A DNA stretch of 64,000 nt, taken from Microstegium vimineum (taxonomy: Eukaryota; Streptophyta; Magnoliopsida; Poales; Poaceae). The notes under the pieces are model-generated. The model did no database searches and was not told the DNA's origin. It saw only the letters and a list, made by a program, of their open reading frames with translations. The stretch lies in assembly GCA_022036555.1 (NCBI GenBank), contig CM039125.1, forward strand, positions 50,306,110 to 50,370,109, written 5' to 3'. Shown here piece by piece: positions 39,238 through 50,051 of this stretch (position 1 is its first letter; each line of letters begins with the position of its first letter). The position numbers were made by a program, and so were the translations under genes.

Positions 39238-40289
39238 TTTGTATAGCGACCCGACCCCCGCGTCCTCTCCGAGGGGACACGAGGGATCCCGTCGCCGCCG
39301 CCCCCCCTCGGGGCCTCTCCAAGGGCCACCCCGGCCGCCGTCGCCGCTCCTCCCCGGCTTGCGGCGGCGGCGACCCGCTTCCCTTCCTCAGTCCCATCCT
39401 TTCTCCCTTCTCGTCCTCCCTCGGCTCTCCAACAGTCGTTCCCTCCTCTCACATGTCTCCATTGGCGGCTGCGGCGGTCGACCATGTGGGTGGATCCGGT
39501 TCTCCGATGGGCGGTTCAGGTGTCTCTGGACCTGGGGCAACCGTGTGGGCAGCGCCTGCGGCGGGGCTTCTTGGGTCCGCCAACACCGTCCTCCTCTGCG
39601 ACGGATGATCTGGACGACGACCTGTTCCAACGTCCGACGGCCGGTTCACGGGGCGACAGTTTGGGTGAAAACCCTGCCTGACATCTTACGTCGGGCCGGC
39701 AGCGGTGGCACTCACCGTGCCTCGCATCTTGTTAAAGGCGTCGTTGAAGCTGTTGTGCCCGTGGGCATTCAATAACTGGGTGAAAACCTAGCCTGGTTTC
39801 TCCGGACCGGCGGCGGTGGCGCAGCTGGCGCGTCGTCAAAGTTGTTGTTCGTCAGGGCCAGGATTTCCTACCACGTGTCGGAGGTGATACTCGATGGCGT
39901 AACAACTCGATTTTGGTGGGCAAGCTTGCATCTGCACCAAGTGCTTTGTGTTGTTGCCTTAGAAAAAACATCTAGTCTTCAATGGTGGTCTGTGTCCAAC
40001 ATTTTCAATACTTTTTTAGTCTGACAAACGTATTTTTAGCGGCTTTGTCTTGACGTTGGTGATCTTATTCTAGTGGAGTTGTCATCACGTTGGTGATCTT
40101 ATTCTAGTGGAGTTGACATCGTGGAGCAAGTCTATTTGTCACGTAGGACTACTCAAGCTTCTTGTTGGGGATGTAATTTTTCCGTCAATTTCTTTCTTTT
40201 TATTTTTTTGTTGTAATAATTTGGTCTGATTCTACCTATGGATAAATGAAACCGGATAGTTTCTATCCTTTATCTTAAAAAAAAGAGTA
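39238..40289 (+). mobile_element. LINE-like non-autonomous retroelement with A-rich tail
   Basis: About 1.05 kb starts with a GC-rich stretch (gcgacccgacccccgcgtcc) that interrupts the gypsy fragment. It becomes T-rich and ends with atcctttatcttaaaaaaaa. This polarity (GC-rich 5' end, T-rich 3' part, short A tail) fits the ends of grass LINEs. No endonuclease or RT coding is visible, so it is 5'- or internally deleted. Flanks share a loose match (gtaacttttgtata and gtacttttatttata) that could be a decayed target duplication. A 36-bp tandem duplication lies near 40,050-40,125. Confidence 0.45.
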
Positions 40290-40940
40290 CTTTTATTTAT
40301 ATTCTGTTGTTCGGCTTCCAGCAGGGTCCCGGTGACGACGACGATGATATATGGCAGGCGGGGGGCGGGCAGTGGCCGGCCGGCGACGAGTTCTGGAACG
40401 GAAACCGCAATCTGTCCGTGCTGGAGGAGTATGCGCCGCGGGTTTGGTTTGGTTTCAGACACCGAAAAGGATTCCTTTCCTTTTGTGTTTTCTTTCTTTT
40501 TCACATCACATATTAATCACATGTCTATTTGACCGGCCGCATCCCGCGTGTGTACTGCCGTTTCATAGCCAGTTGGCTTCATCAAACTTATTATTAATCA
40601 GACCACTTTATCAATTATGGTATACTAGTGTTTAAAATAACAATCATTACTTCTAAAAGATATTTATTGAGACCATAGCATGTTACACAAAAGCGCGGCT
40701 TTCTCTGGAGTGTTGTCACACAGCTGCCCGACTAGAAGAGCTACTCGCTCTGTAGTGTTGTCACACAAGATAAGCACGCCGCCCGCCTGCTGGCTGGGCG
40801 AATCGAAGTTATCTTCCGGTCAACTGTCCGCCCAGTCAAGTGCAAAAAACACAGTGGAATCACGCAACGTACGCAGCTGGTGTGCTTCCTGCCCACGAGG
40901 AAAGAAGAGCGACAAGGTTCAGATTTGACTGTTTGCAGCA
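40290..40940. other. Intergenic sequence without a recognised gene
   Basis: Mixed-composition DNA with a short GC-rich stretch (about 40,320-40,450) and short open frames only. Sequence typical of the mitochondrial block begins around 40,930-40,960. Nothing else is identified. Confidence 0.5.
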
Positions 40941-42212
40941 TGGGAGCTGATTACCCAAAAAATCCCTGGGAAAAAAGAAAAGATATCTCGGTAACGAAAA
41001 CCATAGGAGGCTGTATTGGCGAGATCCAAGGGTTCACAGCAGCCCAAAAGAAAAACCGCCTGGAAGTCCGAGGACCTTTAGTACCGTACCGAATCAGCAG
41101 CCTTCGCGCCAAGCAACGACCGCCCTTGTCCCTTTCCTTTTTCCATTCAACCTACTTCTTAGCTTTGTTCCGTAAGTCTAAGGCAAAGTCCGTGACGAAG
41201 ATATTTCTATCAATAGATAGGAATGAGTGTTCGTTACAGGGGATAGGATCCATCTGCTCTCTCTCTCTATTTTCTTTGATGCAATTTAGAGAGAAAGAGC
41301 AGTGCGAACTAAAAAAAAGAGAATCGGGAGATGAAAAGATACATAGACATCTAAAGTAAAGGGATGTATATATTATTCCTATATATATCATCTATCTATG
41401 AAAAAAGTAAACTGATTTCGTTTTTGGGTTCCCCAAAGTCCCGAATGGATTGGATCGTTTCTGCTTCTGCCAACGAAATGAAGGCCTCGCCCCTTCCGAA
41501 TGCTTCTCCGATCTTGAACGCGAAGAGAATAAGATGCAGCTCCCCTCCCTCTGTCTTTTTCCGCTTTGCTAATCTTCCCCTCTAACGCGGGCCGGGCTTA
41601 GGCGGGCGCGGGAGGAAGAAAGAAAGTCGAAGAGCGTCTTCTCCTTTGTCCTTTTTTCAGTGCAACACAGGAAAGCACCCTCTTTTTGTAATCTCTGCAG
41701 CTTCCCAGAGGCTTTTTTTTTGTATTGAACGCATGGTGTAGCTAGGACCCCCCAATCATGTTTGAGCCTATGTTCACCCGGGGCTCAAAAAGGAGAATTC
41801 CGGAATGACTGCCGACGTTCAGATAAGGTGCATATCCCTTACCACTAAAGGAAAGGCTCGACAAAGGGGGGGATATTTGCAGGGTAAGGAAAACGCTTTC
41901 GGAGATTGAGATGTCGATTTGTTTTTCATCGAAAAGGAAGAAGGCCGAGGGGATAGCAGCCTTCCTTCGGGCTTTGCCTGCCGATGTTCTAATAAAGAAT
42001 TCCGGCTCGGCCCGGGAAAGCGCTGGCAACAACATAAAGAAAGGGGTCCATGTAGCTGCTGCGCCCGCCCACTGAGCAGCAGGTTCGGCATCTACTACAA
42101 AAGAGAGAATCCACTTCAGATAACCACGTCTGTGCTAGGCAGCGTGTGGGAATGGCCGAGAGCGGACCAAATGGATATATAATCCAAGCCGAGAGTGGAG
42201 TTACGTGAACAG

Positions 42213-42246
42213 CCGTCTGATGGAAAACAACTTTCACGTTCGGTTC
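42213..42246 (+). ncRNA. Possible group II intron domain V (intron not identified)
   Basis: A hairpin-like stretch, gaacagccgtctgatgg - loop - ctttcacgttcggttc, has the AGC...CGGTTC pairing of domain V in organellar group II introns. The exon that should follow within about 40 bases was not recognised, so the intron cannot be named. Confidence 0.4.
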
Positions 42247-42654
42247 AGAGAGCACTTTTTTCGTTGAGAATAAGTCCTTCCCTTTTGTGTGAATTCCCCA
42301 AGCGTCGCCTTGAAAATTATGTGGAAGAGTTCCGGCTTGCTTGCATTAGGATCCAAGAAACCATCAATATATGAAGCATATGGCTCCTCTTTGAGTTCTA
42401 TTTTCTTGGGGATGTTCGTGGGATTATCGCACGATATGAGCATGCGAATTTCTTCGAATCTACCATTGGAGAGAAAATAAGGGGTTATGTGGATGGGGGT
42501 AGCCCCGGCTATTAGATGCTAGATTTCGTCTGGGTTCCAGGTGTGACTTGACTTGTATCCGATAGGTCAAGGAAGGGGGATTTGGAGATTCTGGAAAGAA
42601 TGTTTTGGCTTCTTCCTATTACGCTTCAACACAGAAGAAGATTGTTAAAAGGTG

Positions 42655-42908
42655 CTGGAAGGAGGATATATTTTTCCAATTGTTTCAATTGCCCAACCTC
42701 GGAATGGCCAAGGTTTAATGATTTCATGTAATTCTTCCGCTTACAGGTTTTTAATCGGTCTGTATCTTTGGCAAGCCTCACATCCTCGGGCGTATTTTTT
42801 GCAATCTTTTTCCATGTTTGGCCAATAAAACCCATATCTATGTATCAGCCATCTCATTCTTCTGCCCGCTTGATGTGCTCCAGCGATTCTTTCATGGACC
42901 TCAGCCAT
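42655..42908 (-). pseudogene. Ty3/gypsy integrase zinc-binding fragment inside the mitochondrial block
   Basis: The minus strand from 42,908 reads MAEVHERIAGAHQAGRRMR, then YGFYWPNMEKDCKKYA and GCEACQRYRP. This is the HHCC zinc finger of retroviral-type integrase (HERIAGAH, CEAC). After a stop and a frame change the sequence continues with KPWPFRGWAIETIGKIYPP, which normally precedes the catalytic core. The core itself is absent. Plant mitochondrial genomes commonly carry such nuclear retrotransposon pieces, so this fragment may have travelled nucleus to mitochondrion and back. Confidence 0.82.
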
Positions 42909-43616
42909 TACCAATAAAGCCCCCTTTACCTTCTCTTTCTATTCTATAAAAAGGCGAACATCTAATCTAGGCCCGGTCGCCTTTCTATGAAGGCGAGCAG
43001 CCCAGCCCCCTTGTGGAAATTTGGATATTAAGGAAGCCGTATTTCGCAATAGCAGCTCCGAGAAGCTGGGCTTAGGGTGCGCCTCCTGCGGTCGTTTCAG
43101 TGACTCAATTGGCTGGCTTCCCTCAGCTCAGACTGGTGTCGCCACCTCTCCCAGGACCGGAATGATTATCCCTGCCCGATGGGTCTACATTCATCCCTGA
43201 ATGTCGTCGGGTACTCTTCACTTCCCCGCCATTCTTGTAACCGTCACCTGTAATCCGCGCAGGTGTGTCCGCACCCCCTGGAGTGGACGAGAAAGAAAGG
43301 ATTTTTTCTCGGAGCAACCCCCCTGGTTCCAGACCCAGGAGTTCACTTTCCCGTATGAGCATTCGGTACATATATAAGTCAGTGGAAGAGTCAAAGGGTC
43401 ACCACTACTGAGGATCTCCCCCCTTATCTTAGAAGGTTCGTCTGAGGGTTCGCCGCGGTTCATTGCTGTGCTTACACACTAGGCTACCCTTCTCCGAAAG
43501 CTCCGCGGGGCCACCTATCACTAGTCTTCGGCCGGAGGGATTTATTGCACAAAAAGGCCGGGACGCAGGCTCCCGCAGAGGAAAGCCCAACGAATGTCAG
43601 ATGCAAAGCCCCGCAC

Positions 43617-43675
43617 CTCATTAAGATCATATTGGCATACTCTCCCAAAAAAAAAAGAGCAGACCCCATTGAAGA
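43617..43675 (-). pseudogene. nad1: Mitochondrial nad1 exon 4 (NUMT copy)
   Basis: The minus strand encodes SMGSALFFLGEYANMILM, the 59-nt exon 4 of NADH dehydrogenase subunit 1. It is followed directly by GTGCGG (43,611-43,616 on the plus strand), the conserved 5' end of a group II intron. It is preceded by a domain V hairpin (43,719-43,754) and about 43 bases that fit domain VI. This is the usual organisation, with trans-spliced intron 3 upstream and intron 4 downstream. The matR gene expected inside intron 4 is missing; nad1-like intron sequence stops before about 43,000. Confidence 0.85.
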
Positions 43676-43718
43676 CGGGAGTGAGGTACAACAAGGCCAT
43701 TTCCGTCCACCTTCTCAC

Positions 43719-43754
43719 GGAGCCGTACGTGGACGTTACCGCTCATACAGCTCC
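43719..43754 (-). ncRNA. Group II intron domain V (nad1 trans-spliced intron 3, 3' half)
   Basis: The minus strand reads GGAGCTGTATGAGCGG, then TAACGTCCACGTACGGCTCC. This gives the 11-bp lower stem GGAGCTGTATG/CGTACGGCTCC with the bulge and loop expected of domain V. Its position 43 bases before nad1 exon 4 identifies it as the catalytic hairpin of the intron half that precedes that exon. Confidence 0.8.
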
Positions 43755-43857
43755 CAGCGGCGAATTAACCAACTTGTGGGGCCCTATCTATTCAATCTCT
43801 TGAGCCCCAAGAAAACCCCCCTCTCCCTCAGACTCAATCTCTCTTTTGACTCTATAT

Positions 43858-44120
43858 ATGTGGGCACCTGATATCTATGAGGGTTCACCCACCCCGGTGA
43901 CAGCATTCCTTTCTATTGCGCCTAAAATCTCTATTTCTGCAAATATGTCACGTGTTTCTATTGTTGCTTCCTATGGGGGTACATTACAACAAATCTTCTT
44001 TTTCTGCAGCATTGCTTCTATGATCTTAGGAGCACTGGCCGCCATGGCCCAAACAAAAGTAAAAAGACCTCTAGCTCATAGTTCGATTGGACATGTAGGT
44101 TATATTCGTACCGGTTTCTC
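43858..44120 (+). pseudogene. nad2: Mitochondrial nad2 exon 4 fragment (NUMT copy), truncated
   Basis: The plus strand encodes MWAPDIYEGSPTPVTAFLSI, then APKISISANM, TLQQIFFFCSIASMILGALA, AMAQTKVK and SSIGHVGYI, an internal part of NADH dehydrogenase subunit 2. Compared with the protein as I remember it, several positions show codons expected before C-to-U editing (Ser for Phe, Pro for Leu, His for Tyr, Arg for Cys). Similarity stops at about 44,120 in GFS, roughly halfway through the exon, where unrelated sequence begins. It is not functional in the nucleus. Confidence 0.88.
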
Positions 44121-45738
44121 CCATAGGATAGGGGTGGGTCTCTATATCCCCCACCATGAAGACACTTGGTGTAACCTGATTTTTATGGGGTTTCTTCCTT
44201 TTTTATGTAGGGAAGATAAGTCTTCTTAAGATTCTTCCTAAGATTAGGAATCGAAGGGAGGATAGAACTATATTTTCGTAATACATCCAAAAGAGAGAGA
44301 TTACTCTCTTCCAAAGACGGTCTTTCCACCTCATCAGGTGGTTTGAAGTTCAAGCTATAAGCTTTGATAGTTATACAGGGTTGGGCGCAGCGAACTGGAA
44401 CGTGTCTATAACATAAGGTTAGCCGACCCAAAACCTTAACTCCGAGCAACTACTCTGTAGATTAACTAGTGTCCCCGATTGCTTGGATGAACAGAGCTCT
44501 TTTCTCCCCCAATATGCTTATTTGACGGAGTCTAGACCTATATCTCTCATGCTGCAGTTTCCTATTTCCATTGTTGGTTGAATACGGCTTCTTGATAAGG
44601 CTAATTCTGTTTCCTGCTCGAAGCATTGTTGGTTCATAGCTGATCTTAAGGGAGAAGGTGCCGGTTAGACTATAGCCAGTGATTATCCAGATCTGGATCT
44701 CATTGCTTTAAAGTAGGAACCCTTTCTTAGTCCTAGCTTTTCTTATGAATTCCTATCCCGGCCCCTTCTTGATATCATGCCTTGCTTCTGGACTTTTCTT
44801 GTTTTGGTCTGGCATCTGCCCTGATTTTGGTAAGGGATAGCCCGGGATCAACTCAAGAAGAGCTTGACAGGAGAGGAGTGAAACACCATTCATTGACTTT
44901 CCTACAACAGATCAAGACATTCCAATCAATTCAACCATTAGGTAGGACCCGTCCCGGGCAATGCAAAGAAATAAAAGTCACCCCCATTAGTTATAGCTTC
45001 TTACTACCTCTACTGCTTCCGAGTTCGATGAATATTCTGGATTTCTAGCAGCTAGCATCTCCGGACTACCCAATCCATCAGTACAACCAGAGGTCGTAGG
45101 TTTCAGTTTACGTTTTGTGTGTGTCTGTAAAAAGGGAAACTTTCGAGTAGAGAGCTCTCCCTGATAGACCCCTACTCAGTCACTGAATTCTTAGCACTCA
45201 GGGGGCTAGTTAGAACATGGTGTAGAGCTTTCCTTATGGCACACCCGAGTGCGTCTAGTGGTATTTAAGGAAAAACACCCGGCGCACTGTTGAGTCCTAT
45301 ATCAAAAGTCTCCCAAGGCGCGCCCGCCTTGTTGAATCAAGGCTGAGAAGGGAAGGCCCAGGAGATGATAGTAAGTAGTAATATGCATCTTCTATAACTT
45401 TTAGACTCTAGTGGCGTTATACTCGTCGGGTGTTTATAATGTTTGAATGCGGGAAACTGCTGTAACAACTTGCTCTTATCTTAAGAGCTTAACAAGGCTA
45501 AAATCTCTGTGCTAGCCTAGACCCTAATAGTAGGGTAATGCACCGGGTTATTGTCTTCTGGCTTGATGCTTTTGAACATCTATATGAATCGCTAATTCCC
45601 ATATATAATGGTATATAAACTTGACAGGTGCGGATCCATGAGTTTCGAGACTCAAATACTTTATGTGTTTCAGGAGACAACTATCAAGTAATCTTATCAA
45701 TTCAATATTGTGTAAGATTTCTCATAATAGGTCAATTC

Positions 45739-45924
45739 CTATGATAAAGGCAGGGGCGCAGCAACAAGCAAAGATTGCTCGCTAAGTGAAGATGAAGCTT
45801 TCTGCCGTGTACTCTCCTTATGCACCATCTTCAATGCCTGTTGAAGTGTTGGGAAGGGATCCTTCTGCAGGATATGCTGCACCATTGGATCATATGTCTT
45901 TCTAGACAAGCAAGCGTTGGCCAA
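45739..45924 (-). pseudogene. Possible copia gag fragment inside the mitochondrial block
   Basis: The short frame includes KTYDPMVQHILQKDPFPTLQ, then QALKMVHKE. This resembles the late gag pattern of copia elements (variable residues, then ILxxDPLPSLxxA...V..EE). It is too short to be certain and lacks the zinc knuckle. Confidence 0.4.
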
Positions 45925-45989
45925 CCTGAGGTATGGTGCCCTCTAGGTTGTGAAATTGAACTTAAATTCTATGTAATGAGGAGAGATTA

Positions 45990-46110
45990 CCTAGTGAAAG
46001 TGGAATAGATCCAGTCAAGTTATTGTAGCCAAGATACAAATACTAAAGTTTCAAGAGGGATCCGATCCAATAGGGGATCTCGCCAACCAATTGGGAAAAA
46101 TCTTCATATG
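45990..46110 (-). pseudogene. LRR receptor-kinase-like fragment inside the mitochondrial block
   Basis: The minus strand reads LVGEIPYWIGSLLKL, a stop codon, then YLYLGYNNLTGSIPLSL. This is one and a half leucine-rich repeats of the plant extracellular type (LxxLxLxxNNLTGSIP). It is adjacent to the possible copia gag piece on the same strand. No kinase or other repeats are present. Probably nuclear DNA captured by the mitochondrial genome before transfer back. Confidence 0.72.
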
Positions 46111-46546
46111 ATAGTACAGGGGGATTTCTGGAGCAAGCTGTGATCACATCATTCAAATCTGTAGCGGGCCACGGCACCATTCGCATCAATGGCATTGAAG
46201 TCTATGTCCAAGCATTTCTTTGAATGAAAAGATAAAGCAAAGAAGGGAATACTACACGAGTGAAAGAAGTTCTCCTATCATATCCTTTACTTGATTTCCT
46301 AAAACCCTATTGATGGAATGCATTGCCGTGATTTCCCACCTACTACGCTAATACTTGTTTCAATCAATTCTCTAGGTCCATCTAGAAATAATGATCCTTT
46401 CTTGCCTTGCGTTGCTCACAATCTGCAAACTGTTACGGAGAAGTCGTTTACTGATTAGCTGCTTGAACGTGGAAATCTTTCTTCTAATCCATCATCCTAC
46501 TTATGCCGAGAGAACTAAGATCATACTATTCAAACTACTGGTCTAG

Positions 46547-47226
46547 TTAATGCCTACTCGTCTGGTTAATGCCTACTCTAAGTAAGTAAAATACAATTGT
46601 CTGCTTTATCCCTCCATACCGGCTAATGATTGGCTGGCTTACTTCTGAAAGAGTTTCAAATTTCTTTCGCAAACCATCAAGTAAATCTTCGGTTGCTTTG
46701 TTAACTACTTTCCATACGTTCCGATGTTGTCCCAATTCTTCTGAGAGCATAGGGATAACCCCACAATCTATGATATATTCCCTCATTAAAGTATGATTTT
46801 TCCTAATCACAAGATTGATCCCATCCATAGGCAGACCATCATTCATAGTTTCCGTTTCTAGGTAAAAATAGAACGAGTTGAGGGAATATACCTTCCAATC
46901 CTGAACATTAAGAATACTTCCCAAGCTGTCTTGCCTTTACCCTGAGAAGTAGCACTTGGGGCCTCACGGATGAGAATCAAATTTCCACCAAATTTCATTG
47001 TTTGCTTTTTAACATACATAAGCCTAGGGCACGAGGAGATAGGGACGATACCCTGCGCACCCTCTCTAAAGCAGTGAACTCGATAGCGGTTGACAATTCC
47101 TGTTTTTTTTGTGTTTTCTCTCTCTTCTATATATTCAAATATGCTCTTAGGAGCCCTTCTTATGGGGAAATAAGATCGGTACTTGAATAAAGAGATATAG
47201 ATAGAGATAGTAAGTTTTCCATTCAT
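46547..47226 (-). other. Unidentified open frames in the mitochondrial block
   Basis: Two overlapping minus-strand frames (46,547-46,924, 125 codons; 46,858-47,226, 122 codons) have ordinary amino acid composition, for example INLVIRKNHTLMREYIIDCG and KFGGNLILIREAPSATSQGK. I do not recognise either. They could be remnants of a mitochondrial ORF or of a plasmid or virus-like insert, with a frameshift between them. Confidence 0.3.
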
Positions 47227-49480
47227 TTAGGTTGGCGGAAGGATAGCTATTTTTTTCATACAGCTCGGGACAACTATTATTACAGGGGTCAAAGACCAAC
47301 GAATGGCTTGGGTACTACTTTCATCACTTATTGCTAGGATAGGACTTTCCTTACCAGAAAAACAAGGCGCGAAGCGATGCCGCCCTCTTGGTTTTTATTT
47401 CCTCACAAGTATACTTTTCCGGGAAAAAGAGATGAATACAACTTCCTTTCTGCCTCCACCTTACCAATTCCATGTGGGTTGAGTGCTTTTTTAGAGTATG
47501 CATGCGTAGGGAAAGGAGAAAAGTAAAGAGTAAAATGGTAGCCTGAAAAAAGAAGTTGAGTTGTTTACGTAAGCCTTCACACCCCCTTGTTGATCCCCCC
47601 GAGTAAGGAGCCCTAAAAGAAATCTTCTTTTGCTGGTCATGCAAGTGGGGAAGCGGGAGTGGCGTCGGCCAATAAACATAGAAAGAATTGACTAATACAT
47701 AAAGGTTCTGTCTACTGATTGAGATACCCGTCTCATTGGCAACACTGATCCGAGTACATTCGTAATGTTAAGGCTATAAGTATTCCACTACTACTCGAGT
47801 AACTAAACATATGCTAAACTAATGGATACATAGACTCTCCAAACTCTCATGAATAGCTCATCCCCTGCTTGGTAAGTAAGGCAAATAGCCTCGCGCGTAG
47901 AGTATAGTAAAATGTCTAACCGGCTGTAGATGATTTGACTGATACAACTATAGTTATTTTGCCTATAGCGACCTAGCGGCCTCATCCAATTGACAGACCA
48001 AAGTGGACTACTTGGCTATTTCTATTGCTATTACTCTTTCTTTTGCTTTATCGTAGCCAGGCACGAAGTGTTAGGCGAATTCAAAGATTTTTAGTTATTA
48101 TAAATATCTCATAGGCAAGGTAGAGCTTTACCTATCAAAACCTTCGAAGGAGCATTAGTCTTTGACACATCAATCAACCCGGCGTAGGAGCATGGGATTT
48201 GGACACATCAGCACCAAACCAGTTGTTGAAGTGGAGTATGAGCTTCTATCCAATCGAAAGAAGAAGCAAAGGCTTTTCGGTAAAGTATCCATTTTTTAGT
48301 GGTCCTTTATCCCCTCCTTGCTTGCCTAGTTTCATAGACGAATCGAGCCTTGGTTTATTTGTTTATGCAGCGATGACTTTGATGTCAATTGCTATTTTCA
48401 GACACCGCCAGCCAGGCTTCCTTCCTCCATTCGCAAATGCAACGTGCTCCCACAAGCAAAGAAGGATTCGAAATATGACGTCGATGTGATCATAGTAGGA
48501 TGGACGTTGAGAATGGGCCTTAAGTCTCACGCATTTAATACCGCCCGTTTCAACAGTTCTATTCAAAGCGTTTCCAAAGTGCGGTTCGAGTAAGCAAAAT
48601 GGAGTTACAAGAGATCATAGACAGTGCCAACCAAAGTGGACTCAAGTATGGTCATGCGGTCGATTGGTAGAACACCACATGCTACCATTTCATGTCTCGA
48701 TCGATCTATAAAATGAAGGGAAAACTAAGCCAGGACAGTCGCATAGTACCAGCTCTTCAGAGAATATTAGGGTTTGGAAGTGCTTTGTCTTGCCTGGAGT
48801 CGAGATAGAATGAAATTACTGAATCAAGTGGATGGATAAAAAGCTCCTGGGTCATCCCGGTCAACCTATAAAGTAAAGGGAAAGTCTATCGATGAACTCC
48901 CTAGTTCCTATGTTTGCTTTGAGGCAGTGCTAATTGCTAATGTGTGAACTATCACTATACTTTAATAGATTTGAATTGCGAGAAATCGTATTTCGTATGA
49001 ACCGAAACATCAACATTTCCCTTAGCCGTCAAAGGGCTATGCCGTAAAGATAGCTGCTAAATCTCCATTATGTTATGTGGGGATACACTTTTTAATTCTA
49101 TTTAAGCAAGGAAGTAGCTGTTGAGCCGATTCCCGTACCTTGTTGGCTTTGCCGATGCCTAGGACTCTACTACCCGGATCCGAAACCGAAACAAGACATA
49201 GTTGGATAGGTGTCGTGCCCTGGTCCAGGGATATTGCTAGGACCAATAATAGGAATATCATTTCAATAGCGCTAGGAAGAAGCCCCGCGGGGCGTAGCAG
49301 TTGGTGGGGAGGTTGGTGTACCGCTAGCCCATATTCTGGCACCGATACAATGTCCTTTCGAGGAAGTGGTTCAATCAGAAATAAGGTGCGCGGATCAAAG
49401 CTTTGAACAAAAAAAAAAGTGAAAGATGCCCCATTCCCACTCATCTTTCCCCCTAGTTTGGACTTTGAATTAGATTTTTG

Positions 49481-50051
49481 AACGAAAGAGGTAATCAAAA
49501 CCATTGACGGTGTGATTTTTGAGCGACACAAGTCCACCACCCATCTTTATCAGTCATCAGAAGACACACAAACAGAAAAAGTGGAAAACAGATTCTATCG
49601 CAGTCGCCTCGTGTTGCGGAATTTGTTTGGCACACACAGACACACGTGTTGACAGTGCAACTTGGGCTGGGCCTCAACATCCTCCGTCCAGAATCGAGAA
49701 AAGAAAAACGTTCACTCCAACCGTTTCGGCCCAAGCAGCCCGTATGCCCAGGCGTCGTGTCGTGTCGTGTCGTATCGTCTTGGACCCTTCGCCATCCTCT
49801 CTCTCTCCATCTCCATCCGGTCCGATGCGTCGTGCGTGCGGGTCCCAAACTCTGACTCTTCCGGGCCCACGTGTCTGTCTAAGTGAAGTAGTATTAAATA
49901 CTGGGCGTCCCCCACCTGGCAGTTGCCCTCTCGCAACTTGTCTTCTCGACTCGGCCGCCACCAACTCCAACTGCAACCCCACCTCCCACCACCACACCGC
50001 CGCCGCCGCCCCCCTGCCCCCGCTAGGGTTTTGGAGGGAAGAAGATCGCCG
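49481..50051 (+). promoter_or_regulatory. Promoter and 5' UTR of the OB-fold protein gene
   Basis: About 570 bases separate the estimated end of the mitochondrial block from the ATG at 50,052. The last 200 bases are GC-rich and pyrimidine-rich, as usual for grass 5' UTRs. If the boundary is right, the mitochondrial insertion lies within half a kilobase of the transcription unit. Confidence 0.5.

Larger units (their letters stand above)
40940..49480. other. Nuclear insertion of mitochondrial DNA (NUMT), about 8.5 kb, composite
   Basis: The block lacks nuclear-type genes. It contains nad1 exon 4 bounded by group II intron parts, a truncated nad2 exon, at least one further domain-V-like hairpin (about 42,213-42,246), and the non-coding sequence mixed with old nuclear fragments that is usual in plant mitochondrial genomes. 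The nad2 codons are in genomic, unedited form, so the source was DNA and not spliced mRNA. nad1 and nad2 pieces on opposite strands within 250 bp indicate either several joined fragments or an already recombined mitochondrial region. Both edges are estimates from composition. Long parts (44,250-45,700 and 47,230-49,480) hold nothing that I recognise. Confidence 0.85.

Noticed and set aside
42289..42480. Possible exon after the domain-V-like hairpin at 42,213
   Set aside because: Neither the plus-strand frame nor the alternatives resemble a known mitochondrial exon; left unassigned.
48199..48540. Possible N-terminus of a flavoprotein (DVDVIIVG) in the mitochondrial block
   Set aside because: The motif is a short dinucleotide-fold phrase with no matching sequence after it and requires a frame change; chance is likely.
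40940..49480. tRNA or rRNA genes in the mitochondrial block
   Set aside because: I looked for T-loop-like GGTTCGAATC motifs with paired acceptor stems and found none that fold; rRNA-like sequence was not recognised.
49073..49540. 155-codon minus-strand frame at the right edge of the mitochondrial block
   Set aside because: It has a hydrophobic stretch, but I could not match it to any mitochondrial gene that I know. It crosses the presumed block edge, so it is not called as a gene.
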